A stretch of DNA of 8,633 nucleotides from Chitinophagaceae bacterium (GTDB taxonomy: Bacteria; Bacteroidota; Bacteroidia; Chitinophagales; Chitinophagaceae): positions 1 to 8,633 of the forward strand of contig CANJDY010000099.1 in the NCBI GenBank assembly GCA_947472635.1, given 5' to 3'. The notes beneath the pieces were generated by a model, which was not told the origin of the DNA, did no database searches, and saw only the letters and a program-made list of their open reading frames with translations. The position numbers and the translations under genes were made by a program. Below are positions 1-7,170 of this stretch, piece by piece. The first letter of the stretch is position 1. Each line of letters begins with the position of its first letter.

Positions 1-100
1 CTGTTCCGAACTGTAAAAGTAAGTCCAAAAATCGCATTTGAGCATTTAAGTAACAAACTGTTGTCGGTTCTTTAGTTGGTGAGCCTGTAAACAATATTCA

Positions 101-478
101 TTATAGGGATAATTCAATGAGCGGATCCCAAAATACCTTTTCAAAACCAATGATTTTATCATCTTTTACAATGATCTTTTCCTTTTTTAATAGTGCTTCC
201 ATTAAAGTAGGAGGGGTAAAATGGCCTTTGCCGGTGAGCATGCCATTTCTGTTGACCACCCGGTGTGCGGGCACTGGTGGATGGGTATTATGCGCTGCAT
301 TCATTGCCCAACCAACCATTCGAGCAGATAAGCCAGTGCCTAGGTAACGGGCAATCGCCCCATAGGAGCTTACCCTTCCTTTTGGGATCTGCCTTACCAC
401 CTCGTGCACATCCTTAAAAAAAGTGTATTCTTTTTTTGGGGAGGGCAGATCGTTATGGGCGGCTTTTTTCTTTTGCAT
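101..478 (-). CDS. Alkyltransferase-like protein (ATL), MGMT-family DNA-binding protein lacking the acceptor cysteine
   Basis: The 125-residue protein matches the C-terminal DNA-binding domain of O6-alkylguanine-DNA alkyltransferases. Visible landmarks are the IPKGRVSSYG segment (residues 31-40, Tyr39 at the position of the conserved phosphate-rotating tyrosine), the recognition-helix segment SARMVGWAMN (51-60, Arg53 as the expected arginine finger) and the active-site loop PAHRVVNRNG (70-79). In true alkyltransferases that loop reads PCHRV. Here Ala71 replaces the cysteine, so the protein cannot accept an alkyl group. Known ATLs (S. pombe Atl1, Thermus TTHA1564, E. coli YbaZ) bind O6-alkylguanine tightly and hand it to nucleotide excision repair, and I infer the same role. 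The length is typical of ATLs. It is the last gene of the minus-strand trmB operon, starting 3 bp after the DUF5522 stop. No obvious terminator is seen in positions 1-100. Confidence 0.9.
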   Translation of the reverse strand: MQKKKAAHNDLPSPKKEYTFFKDVHEVVRQIPKGRVSSYGAIARYLGTGLSARMVGWAMNAAHNTHPPVPAHRVVNRNGMLTGKGHFTPPTLMEALLKKEKIIVKDDKIIGFEKVFWDPLIELSL

Positions 479-481
479 GCA

Positions 482-1394
<913 letters not shown>

Positions 1395-1401
1395 CGGGTG
1401 G

Positions 1402-1409
1402 CAAATATA
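1402..1409 (-). promoter_or_regulatory. Candidate Bacteroidota -7 element for the trmB operon
   Basis: Read on the minus strand this is TATATTTG, an exact match to the Bacteroidota sigma-factor -7 consensus TAnnTTTG. It ends 7 bp upstream of the trmB ATG, so the transcript would have almost no leader. I see no clear TTG at the expected -33 spacing, so the call rests on the -7 match and its position in the divergent trmB/peroxidase spacer. Confidence 0.4.
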
Positions 1410-1571
1410 ATTATACTAAATAGAAATGTAGAAAAAAATGGATGTAAAGGTTAAATAAATGTGAATTGAATGGGTTGAGATAGGCTGATGCGGAAGTAAA
1501 TTAAACCTATTCCCTCAATCAGTGTCCTACCGATATCTGAAAAATTATTTTTAAACCTGCAATGTCATTTT

Positions 1572-2633
1572 ATGCGAAAAATAATCACGCTTACCGCTTT
1601 ATTCCTTCTGGTTATCCTTTTTCAGTTCTGCTCAAAAAATGACAGCGTGCTTATTAGCAGTAAAGCGACCATGCCCATTATATCATTCACTACTTATAAT
1701 TATTTGGATACGTATCCGGCGCACGTTCAGGCTGCCCTTACCGCTACCGATAATATGCCCTCCAATAATCCAATAACCAATGCAGGTGCCAATTTGGGGC
1801 GGGTATTGTTTTATGATAAACAATTAAGCAGAAACAATACCACTAGCTGTAGTAGCTGCCACCAGCAAAAAAATTCTTTCGGTGATTCCATCGCGTTGAG
1901 TAGAGGATTGGATGGAGCAACCACTAGCCGACATTCGATGTCGCTATTGAATATTCGCTTTTACCAATCGGGTAAGATGTTTTGGGATGAGAGAGCAGTT
2001 TCAGTAGAAAAACAGGCATTGCAGCCCATTCAAAATCATGTAGAGATGGATGTAACGTTGGCACAATTAGAAGCAAAAGTGAAGGCCTTACCTTATTATC
2101 CGTCTCTATTTCAAAAGGCTTTTGGAAGTACTTTGATCGACTCTGTATTGATTGCAAAGGCATTGGCCCAGTTTGAACGAAGCATTGTTACCTATCAGTC
2201 TAAATATGACCGGGTAAAGCAGGGCTTGGAATCATTCACGACCGCTGAAGCTGCTGGCGAACAGCTTTTTTTGACGGTACCAGCGAATAGAACCTGTGCC
2301 AGTTGCCATACGCCGCCTATGTTTATTACCAGTAGTCCTGCAACTAACTTCGGACTTTCTGATTCAAGTGACCTAGGAATTAATGGCAGGGGAAATTTTA
2401 AATCTGTGTCATTACGCAATATTAGCATTCGGTCCAATTTGTTTCATAATGGAACTGTGGCCAACGCCCAGGCGATGTTTGCTGCAGGCAATCCAGGAAG
2501 CGGCAAACAGGCTATCCCCTTACATTTCTTAAGAACAGCTGATATAGCCAATATGATGGCATTTCTAAATACCCTTACTGACAACACCATTCTTACGGAG
2601 CTAAAATTTTCAGATCCATTTGCAGTTAAATAA
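1572..2633 (+). CDS. Di-heme cytochrome c peroxidase / MauG-like lipoprotein
   Basis: Bacterial di-heme peroxidases reduce H2O2 to water in the periplasm with electrons from small cytochromes or quinol; MauG relatives oxidise other substrates. The 353-residue protein has a hydrophobic leader with a lipobox-like end (LFQFC, Cys20), so it is probably a lipoprotein. Two c-type heme motifs are present, CSSCH (93-97) and CASCH (242-246), about 150 residues apart as usual. Family landmarks include LGRVLFYDKQLS (75-86), FWDERA (137-142, usually FWDGRA), the SLRNISIR stretch (280-287) and FHNGTV (291-296, the usual MHDG/FHNG motif). Axial ligands other than the two heme-motif histidines cannot be assigned by eye. 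It stands alone, divergent from trmB and convergent with the DoxX gene. An ATG at 1561 is out of frame, so 1572 is chosen. An alternative role is a MauG-type modifying enzyme. Confidence 0.92.
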   Translation: MRKIITLTALFLLVILFQFCSKNDSVLISSKATMPIISFTTYNYLDTYPAHVQAALTATDNMPSNNPITNAGANLGRVLFYDKQLSRNNTTSCSSCHQQKNSFGDSIALSRGLDGATTSRHSMSLLNIRFYQSGKMFWDERAVSVEKQALQPIQNHVEMDVTLAQLEAKVKALPYYPSLFQKAFGSTLIDSVLIAKALAQFERSIVTYQSKYDRVKQGLESFTTAEAAGEQLFLTVPANRTCASCHTPPMFITSSPATNFGLSDSSDLGINGRGNFKSVSLRNISIRSNLFHNGTVANAQAMFAAGNPGSGKQAIPLHFLRTADIANMMAFLNTLTDNTILTELKFSDPFAVK

Positions 2634-2681
2634 TATCAAATTGAATGAAGGTTGCAAAATGTAGCGAATTAAATAAATTGT

Positions 2682-3119
2682 TTACTCATTCTCAGGCTCC
2701 GAAAAATAGTGATCCAGCGAAAAACGACCCCCTCCCTCAAGTAAAAAAAAGAGTAGCAGTATTAGTATTACAATGGAAAAAAGTAGATCAGCTTCATTTG
2801 AAAAAAAAACCTTTTTGGCATTCACGATAAAAATAGCACCCAGCAAAATAGGGATTTGTACAAGTGAAGATAGTCGGGTAAATAGGCCTGCAATAATCAT
2901 TGCACCTCCTAATAAGTGGAGCCAGGGGATGATAGTAGTTAGCCAGAAGGCATTTTTTTTTAAAAAAATGGCTGTTATGTCTTTTTCAAGAAGTGAAATA
3001 TTTCTGATAAACTCAAATCCTTTGATAAAAAGGCAAATCCCCAAGGTAATCCTGATGATTAATATCCAGGAAGAATAATGTTTTGCACTCCACGCATCGA
3101 TTTTTTTTAGAAATTCCAT
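2682..3119 (-). CDS. DoxX family integral membrane protein
   Basis: The 145-residue protein has the four-helix layout of the DoxX/DoxD-like family. Membrane segments lie at about residues 18-36, 60-78, 83-101 and 110-127. The first helix ends in the family-like GICLFIKGFEFI (27-38), and the second carries the glycine-rich LHLLGGAMIIAGLFTR (67-82) that is the best DoxX marker. A short charged C-terminal tail (ending EPENE) follows. DoxX proteins sit in the cytoplasmic membrane; members have been linked to quinone-dependent oxidation or redox homeostasis, but most, including this one, have no assigned reaction. It is monocistronic, converges on the peroxidase gene with 48 bp between the stops, and is divergent from thuA. 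A plus-strand frame overlapping most of it is a shadow: it lacks any family signature. Confidence 0.8.
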   Translation of the reverse strand: MEFLKKIDAWSAKHYSSWILIIRITLGICLFIKGFEFIRNISLLEKDITAIFLKKNAFWLTTIIPWLHLLGGAMIIAGLFTRLSSLVQIPILLGAIFIVNAKKVFFSNEADLLFSIVILILLLFFLLEGGGRFSLDHYFSEPENE

Positions 3120-3444
3120 TTGTATACAATTTAGCTACGTTGAACAATCCCTTTAAATTACAGATTTATTTCAGTTCTGTCAATAGTAGGCCTTTATCAA
3201 CTTTTTGAATCAACTCAATGGGGAACTTAGCCTAGGACTTTACCCTTTGCTTAGGGAAATAGGGGTTCTTAGAAGCCAGCATCCATCAAATTATTTACAG
3301 ATTATTGGGTAAATGAAAAATAGGTTATCTTCAGTACTTGCTTTGCATTTTCATTGTTACTTTTGAAAATTCTATTTGTCACTGCATCGTTTTCGTGATT
3401 GGTTAATTTGAAATCATCTTATAAACTAAAAGTTATATTGTTGT
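3120..3444. other. Divergent intergenic spacer between doxX-like and thuA-like genes
   Basis: No gene is supported in these 325 bp: all frames are broken by frequent stops and nothing resembles a tRNA or a known RNA. It must hold the promoters of both flanking genes. The only clear signal is the TTG-N17-TAnnTTTG promoter at 3338-3365 facing thuA. On the doxX side the minus strand shows only an imperfect TAAATTG close to the start. A short CCCT/AGGG inverted repeat at 3243-3256 is too small to interpret. Confidence 0.6.
3338..3365 (+). promoter_or_regulatory. Candidate Bacteroidota promoter for the thuA-gfo unit
   Basis: TTG at 3338-3340, a 17-bp spacer and TACTTTTG at 3358-3365 match the Bacteroidota -33/-7 promoter pattern (TTG, then TAnnTTTG). 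A transcript would begin near 3371, leaving a leader of roughly 75 nt before the thuA start at 3445. This is the best promoter match I found in the window. Confidence 0.55.
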
Positions 3445-4356
3445 ATGAAATACAAAATTCAAATTTCTATTATTTTAGCAAATGCAATATTGCTGCTATC
3501 TTCTTCAGTTTTCGCCAGCCCATCCTTGCTAGTATGTAAAGTCATCCATTCACCTGAAATAAATTTACCATTTTCGCTTTCAACATCGAATGCAGTTACT
3601 AAACTTAAAAACAGTCGCGTGTTGGTATATACCAAAAACGGAAAGGGATATGTGCATGAAAATATAGCAGCTTCAGTAATTTGTATGCAGGAGTTGGGTA
3701 AAGCCAATCATTTTAAGGTGGATGTATCAGATGACCCTTCCGTATTCAGTGAAGAAAATTTACAAAAATATACCCTGCTGATTTTTTCCAGTACCAACAA
3801 TGATGTATTTGACAATGATGAGCAGCGGCTTGCATTCAGAAAATATATTGAAGCGGGAGGCGGTTTTGTGGGGATTCATTCCGTTACGGGTACAGAGCGA
3901 AACTGGACTTGGTTTAAAATGATGATTGGCGAAACTTTTTCATCGCATGCGAAATTCCAGGTATTCAGTATAAAAAAAATTGCCCCTTTCCATCCATCTA
4001 TGCAAGGTGTACCGGCTATTTGGAGCAAAGCAGATGAATGCTACTTTGGAAAGCAACTTTATCCCGGAATAAAAGTATTGATGGCCCATGACCTGTCAAC
4101 GCTTGAAAAATCTCCAGCTGATATCATCTCAACCAATGCCGGATCTTTCGCAAATTTTTTCCCAGCAGTTTGGTGTCAAGAATTTGAAGGGGGTAATATT
4201 TGGATTACCACTTTAGGACACGACAAGGCAGATTACCAGGAGGCCACTTTTAAAAATCATTTATTACAGGGCATTACATTCATTGCCAATCAATACAAGG
4301 GGCTCGATTATTCGAAAGCAACTGCTAGGAGTAAGGATGACCACTTGAAAAATTAA
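3445..4356 (+). CDS. Secreted ThuA-like domain protein
   Basis: The 303-residue protein begins with a Sec-type leader (lysines at 2 and 4, hydrophobic core about 7-24, likely cleavage after FAS near residue 25). The rest is a ThuA-like glutamine-amidotransferase-type fold at about residues 58-281. Markers are RVLVYTKNGKGYVHE (58-72), the nucleophile-elbow-like region GGGFVGIHSVTGTE (138-151), WTWFKMMIG (154-162), SSHAKF (166-171), the DECYF segment (197-201), PAVWCQEFEGGNIW (240-253) and TTLGHDKADY (255-264). ThuA is known from trehalose and related sugar catabolism beside the dehydrogenase ThuB, where 3-keto sugars are formed; the exact reaction of ThuA itself is not well defined. Here an exported Gfo/Idh/MocA oxidoreductase follows 115 bp downstream, so the pair probably acts on the same extracytoplasmic sugar. 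I do not assign the substrate. Confidence 0.88.
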   Translation: MKYKIQISIILANAILLLSSSVFASPSLLVCKVIHSPEINLPFSLSTSNAVTKLKNSRVLVYTKNGKGYVHENIAASVICMQELGKANHFKVDVSDDPSVFSEENLQKYTLLIFSSTNNDVFDNDEQRLAFRKYIEAGGGFVGIHSVTGTERNWTWFKMMIGETFSSHAKFQVFSIKKIAPFHPSMQGVPAIWSKADECYFGKQLYPGIKVLMAHDLSTLEKSPADIISTNAGSFANFFPAVWCQEFEGGNIWITTLGHDKADYQEATFKNHLLQGITFIANQYKGLDYSKATARSKDDHLKN

Positions 4357-4395
4357 TCAATTTTTCATTTCAAAAAATGCAGGGTATTCAGTTGC

Positions 4396-4414
4396 ATCAA
4401 TTATTGAAATTGAT
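4396..4414. repeat. Inverted repeat in the thuA-gfo spacer
   Basis: ATCAATT (4396-4402) and AATTGAT (4408-4414) are perfect 7-bp arms around a 5-nt loop. With a single bulged A the stem extends by two GC pairs on each side (4394-4417). It lacks a following T tract, so it is not a simple terminator. A second dyad, the perfect 14-bp palindrome TTTAAAATTTTAAA, lies at 4429-4442, close to the gfo start. Either could be an operator or an mRNA processing or stability hairpin; the function is not shown by the sequence. Confidence 0.45.
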
Positions 4415-4471
4415 AGCGCAGTAATCCCTTTAAAATTTTAAAAGTAATTTTTATAAAATAACTATATCAAT

Positions 4472-5626
4472 ATGGATCAGTCAAATTCCAATCGTCGAAA
4501 ATTTATTAAAAATACAACCGCTTTGTCCGGTATGCTTTTGTTTGGAGCTATGTCAGACAAAATAAAAGCAGAGAACATTCGTAAACCTAGTCCTATGAAA
4601 GTTTATCCCAATCGAATCAAATTCGCAGTAATCAATATCAATCACAGTCATATTCATTCTATGACGGAGGCTATCAAAAGAGGCGGGGGTGAGTTGGTGG
4701 CATTATATGCCAAAGAGCCTGAATTGGTTGCTAGCTATCTTAAAAAATTTCCGGAGGCTAAGCTGGCAAAAAGCGAAAATGAAATTTTGGAAGACCCTTC
4801 CATTCAGTTGGTATTAAGCTCCGGCATTCCGGACGAGCGTGCTCCTTTAGGAATAAGGGTGATGCAGCATGGAAAGGATTATTTAACGGATAAACCAGGC
4901 ATTATTAGTTTGGAGCAATTGGCTGAAGTGAAAAGAGTGCAAAAACAAACGAAGCGTATTTATTCCATTATGTACAGCGAGCGTTTTGAAAACAAGGCCA
5001 CCCTTAGGGCGAGTGAGCTCGTAAAGGCTGGTGCCATTGGCAATGTAATACAAACCGTTAACCTAGCACCGCATCGAATTAATAATGGAAGTAGACCGGA
5101 TTGGTTTTACGACAAAAAAAGATTTGGAGGAATATTGACCGATATTGGTTCTCACCAGTTTGACCAGTTCTTACATTTTACGGGTACCACGGAAGCCGAA
5201 ATTTTAATGTCGCAAACGGGGAATGTTCATTATCCGCAGTATCCAAATTTTGAGGATTTTGGAGATGTGATGCTAAAAGGCAATGGCGGCACCGGTTATA
5301 TTCGGGTAGACTGGTTTACCCCCGATGGATTGGATACCTGGGGCGATGGCAGGCTAACCATCTTAGGTACCGAGGGGTATATGGAAGTGCGTAAAAACAC
5401 AGATGTTGCATCAGGAAACAAAGGTGGCAATCATTTGTATTTGGTCAACAAGCAAGAGATGCGTCATATTGATTGCAATAATGAAACGCTTCCTTTTGGT
5501 CCCTTATTTGTTGATGACTTGATCAACCGAACGGAGACAGCTATGACGCAAGCACATTGTTTTTTAGCGACTGAATTGGCACTCAAGGCGCAAAAACAGG
5601 CGAAGCCATTGGTGTTGAAAAAGTAA
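4472..5626 (+). CDS. Tat-exported Gfo/Idh/MocA family oxidoreductase
   Basis: This 384-residue protein carries a twin-arginine leader: NRRKFIK (residues 7-13) followed by a mildly hydrophobic stretch (about 14-27). Folding with a bound nucleotide before export is the usual reason for Tat use in this family. The N-terminal Rossmann domain starts at about 49. Its loop reads FAVININHSHIH (51-62), where relatives have a G-x-G/N-H pattern, so the first glycine is replaced by Asn54. The catalytic-lysine motif appears as TDKPG (139-143, EKP in many members). The C-terminal Gfo/Idh/MocA domain shows GAIGNV (187-192), RFGGILTDIGSHQFDQF (217-233) with the His228 expected at the active site, and a LGTEGYMEV strand (298-306). 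Family members oxidise or reduce sugar hydroxyls with NAD(P). Pairing with ThuA suggests a ThuB-like, 3-keto-sugar-forming role. Substrate and cofactor are not determined. Confidence 0.9.
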   Translation: MDQSNSNRRKFIKNTTALSGMLLFGAMSDKIKAENIRKPSPMKVYPNRIKFAVININHSHIHSMTEAIKRGGGELVALYAKEPELVASYLKKFPEAKLAKSENEILEDPSIQLVLSSGIPDERAPLGIRVMQHGKDYLTDKPGIISLEQLAEVKRVQKQTKRIYSIMYSERFENKATLRASELVKAGAIGNVIQTVNLAPHRINNGSRPDWFYDKKRFGGILTDIGSHQFDQFLHFTGTTEAEILMSQTGNVHYPQYPNFEDFGDVMLKGNGGTGYIRVDWFTPDGLDTWGDGRLTILGTEGYMEVRKNTDVASGNKGGNHLYLVNKQEMRHIDCNNETLPFGPLFVDDLINRTETAMTQAHCFLATELALKAQKQAKPLVLKK

Positions 5627-5628
5627 AT

Positions 5629-5650
5629 AGAGGTGCCTAAGGCTCCCTCT
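5629..5650 (+). terminator. Possible hairpin terminator after the Gfo/Idh/MocA gene
   Basis: Three bases after the stop codon, AGAGG (5629-5633) can pair with CCTCT (5646-5650), and GCC (5635-5637) with GGC (5641-5643) around a TAA loop; a small internal loop separates the two stem halves. The position is right for a terminator, but no T tract follows, so it may act only as a 3' stabilising hairpin. Confidence 0.35.
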
Positions 5651-5848
5651 TACAATGTATCGGCAGGAATGTTGCAAAACCCCGGCGATATCTATTCTCC
5701 ACAGTACAGTAGATTTAAATCTCTCTGAAAATACGGCTAGTATTTTGTCTTTGTAAGGCCGCCCAGCCTTGGAAATCAAGTGAATTTTGTCTAAAACGAT
5801 GTTTTAATGTAAGGAATCACCAGTTTTTGTTTAAAAAGTGTATCAATA

Positions 5849-5879
5849 ATTAATTAATTGTTAAACAGAATTAATTAAT
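5849..5879. repeat. Perfect 11-bp AT-only inverted repeat
   Basis: ATTAATTAATT (5849-5859) and its exact reverse complement AATTAATTAAT (5869-5879) flank a 9-nt centre GTTAAACAG. The arms are A/T only and internally repetitive (TTAA/AATT steps). The site lies 37 bp upstream of the orphan signal-peptide frame and about 170 bp upstream of the NTF2-like gene. It could be a dimeric regulator's operator or a cruciform-prone element; no T tract supports a terminator. Confidence 0.6.
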
Positions 5880-5915
5880 GCTACATTGTGGTACGTTAGA
5901 CTTAGAAACCAACCT

Positions 5916-5990
5916 GTGAAAAAAACAACCTTGTTCTTTGTTGCTATCCTATTTAGCATAGATCAAATTTTTGCCCAGGTACCTGCATAG
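5916..5990 (+). pseudogene. Orphan signal-peptide frame, probably the 5' remnant of a secreted-protein gene
   Basis: A GTG-started frame of 24 codons reads as a complete Sec signal peptide: basic start VKKTT, hydrophobic core FFVAILF (residues 7-13), then SIDQIFAQ (14-21) with an A-type cleavage site before Gln, and stops with TAG three codons later. IFAQ at the cleavage junction closely resembles the FAFAQ-type junctions of Bacteroidota secreted proteins, including the gene at 6052. No downstream frame continues as a recognisable mature protein. The simplest reading is that a nonsense mutation or deletion removed the rest of the gene. A genuine tiny secreted peptide is less likely because almost nothing remains after cleavage. 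Confidence 0.5.
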
Positions 5991-6051
5991 CGTATTTTAA
6001 AACTGGGGTAAGCCGAAAACCAACTAGAGTAGGCATTTTAAATACAAACAA

Positions 6052-7002
6052 ATGAAAAAACACCTTATCAATCTATTATTGTTAGGAAGTTTTTTTGGGG
6101 CATTTGCTCAAAAAAATGACAATGGAATTATCTATGATAAACATCCTGGTATCGATGTCGCCGAAAATTTAATCAAGGCCTACGTAAATGCAGATTCAAG
6201 TGCCATTTCCAAATTAACCACGGATGATTTTAAAGCTTTTAATAGTTTAAATACTGATTGGGATTATAAAGGAAAAGATAGAATCGCTTATATAAAAGAG
6301 GCTAAGTATTGGAATGCGAATCTTTTAAATTTCGCTATAAAAGGTAGGGGAGAAAGTTATCCAGATGCATTTGAATACAAAAAAGACGGCACTGCAATTT
6401 ATCTATATGATTTTTTTTATGGCATTAATAAAAATACTGGATTTAAAATTTTAATGCCCTGTGATTTTGTCGTTAATTTAAATACAGAAGGTACTAAAGT
6501 TAAAAGCCTTATGATTTCTACCAATATGGCCGTGCTGCAAAAAAACACTGAATCTGCTCAAACATTAACAAATGGCATTTTGTATAAAAATCACCCTAAT
6601 ATTGTTAAGGTAAGAAAGCATATTTCAAATTTAGAATTAGGTAAAATTGAAGAGGCTTTTGTTGACTTTGAATCTACTGCAAGAATTGATGATATTAATC
6701 TTCCTTACGGTACATTTATTGGTATCAATGATTTTAAAAATAATTATAAAAATCTTATTTCAAAATTTGAAATTCTCGGTATTGATGAAAAAGGATATCC
6801 AGACATGTTAGATCATGAAGGACCCGGCTCTGTCGTTGACTCTTGGTGGTCTATGAGAATGAGAAATAAAAGCAATAATAAAAAATTTAGTATTTATTAT
6901 CACGTATCACATACTTTCAATGATGAAGGCAAGATAATTAGGCAGGTTGGTTACTATAATGGAAGTCAAATATCCGCATCAGGCGACGCCCCCAAAAAGT
7001 AA
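6052..7002 (+). CDS. Secreted protein with two tandem NTF2/SnoaL-like repeats
   Basis: The 316-residue protein has a clear Sec signal peptide (MKKHLINLLLLGSFFGAFAQ, residues 1-20, cleavage near Ala19/Gln20). The mature part is an internal duplication. NGIIYDKHPGI (24-34) and NGILYKNHPNI (174-184) start two units of about 130 residues each (roughly 24-158 and 174-303), each followed by a helical stretch and then alternating strands, as in the cone-shaped NTF2/SnoaL fold. Such folds bind small ligands or act as isomerases or cyclases, but I see no catalytic set that fixes a reaction, so the function is unknown. The coding sequence is more AT-rich than the left-hand genes and uses many AAA/AAT/TTT codons. 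It is followed by a strong terminator and has no close upstream partner, so it is probably transcribed alone. The next gene, an HxlR regulator, could control it. Confidence 0.75.
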   Translation: MKKHLINLLLLGSFFGAFAQKNDNGIIYDKHPGIDVAENLIKAYVNADSSAISKLTTDDFKAFNSLNTDWDYKGKDRIAYIKEAKYWNANLLNFAIKGRGESYPDAFEYKKDGTAIYLYDFFYGINKNTGFKILMPCDFVVNLNTEGTKVKSLMISTNMAVLQKNTESAQTLTNGILYKNHPNIVKVRKHISNLELGKIEEAFVDFESTARIDDINLPYGTFIGINDFKNNYKNLISKFEILGIDEKGYPDMLDHEGPGSVVDSWWSMRMRNKSNNKKFSIYYHVSHTFNDEGKIIRQVGYYNGSQISASGDAPKK

Positions 7003-7025
7003 CCTTCTTTCAAAAATATATTTTG

Positions 7026-7060
7026 TAGAGACTTCTAGTTATAGAGGTCTCTATTTTTTT
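7026..7060 (+). terminator. Rho-independent terminator of the NTF2-like gene
   Basis: TAGAGACTTCTA (7026-7037) pairs with TAGAGGTCTCTA (7042-7053) over 12 bp, with one G-U wobble, around a GTTA tetraloop. Seven T residues follow directly (7054-7060). It begins 23 bp after the stop codon at 7002 and is the strongest terminator in the window. Confidence 0.92.
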
Positions 7061-7068
7061 GTGCCAGC

Positions 7069-7081
7069 CAAATTCAATTTG
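7069..7081. promoter_or_regulatory. Short operator-like dyad upstream of the HxlR gene
   Basis: CAAATT (7069-7074) and AATTTG (7076-7081) form a perfect dyad around one central C. It lies in the spacer between the terminator and the HxlR start, about 90 bp upstream of the latter. HxlR-type dimers bind dyads and often autoregulate, so it is a candidate operator, but a dyad this short in AT-rich DNA can arise by chance. Confidence 0.22.
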
Positions 7082-7143
7082 TATCTGCTTTTGTTTAGAT
7101 TTTTTTATTTCAGATTTTAACGTATCATTTTTTACTCAGTCCG

Positions 7144-7151
7144 TATCTTTG
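7144..7151 (+). promoter_or_regulatory. Candidate -7 element for the HxlR gene
   Basis: TATCTTTG is an exact match to the Bacteroidota -7 consensus TAnnTTTG. It ends 19 bp before the proposed TTG start at 7171, which implies a leader of about 13 nt. No TTG stands at the usual -33 distance, so this is a half-supported promoter. Confidence 0.42.
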
Positions 7152-7170
7152 TAAAAGAGGCAATGATTAT

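Larger units (their letters stand above)
5627..6051. other. Long intergenic region between the sugar module and the NTF2-like gene
   Basis: No full gene is supported in these 425 bp. From left to right I see the weak hairpin after the oxidoreductase, a 12-bp palindrome AGATTTAAATCT (5711-5722), a small AAGGC/GCCTT hairpin (5755-5770), the perfect 11-bp inverted repeat at 5849-5879 and an orphan signal-peptide frame at 5916-5990. No convincing TAnnTTTG promoter is visible for the gene at 6052. The region reads like a site where a gene has been lost or DNA rearranged. Confidence 0.55.

Noticed and set aside
2773..3078. Plus-strand frame of 101 codons
   Set aside because: It lies wholly inside the DoxX gene on the opposite strand, which has clear membrane helices and family motifs; this frame has neither.
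5755..5770. AAGGC/GCCTT hairpin as a possible terminator
   Set aside because: Only five base pairs with no T tract on either strand, over 100 bp from the nearest stop codon.
5564..5779. Minus-strand frame of 71 codons overlapping the end of the oxidoreductase
   Set aside because: It overlaps real coding sequence, and the translated composition (Arg/Leu/His-rich) is typical of an antisense shadow.
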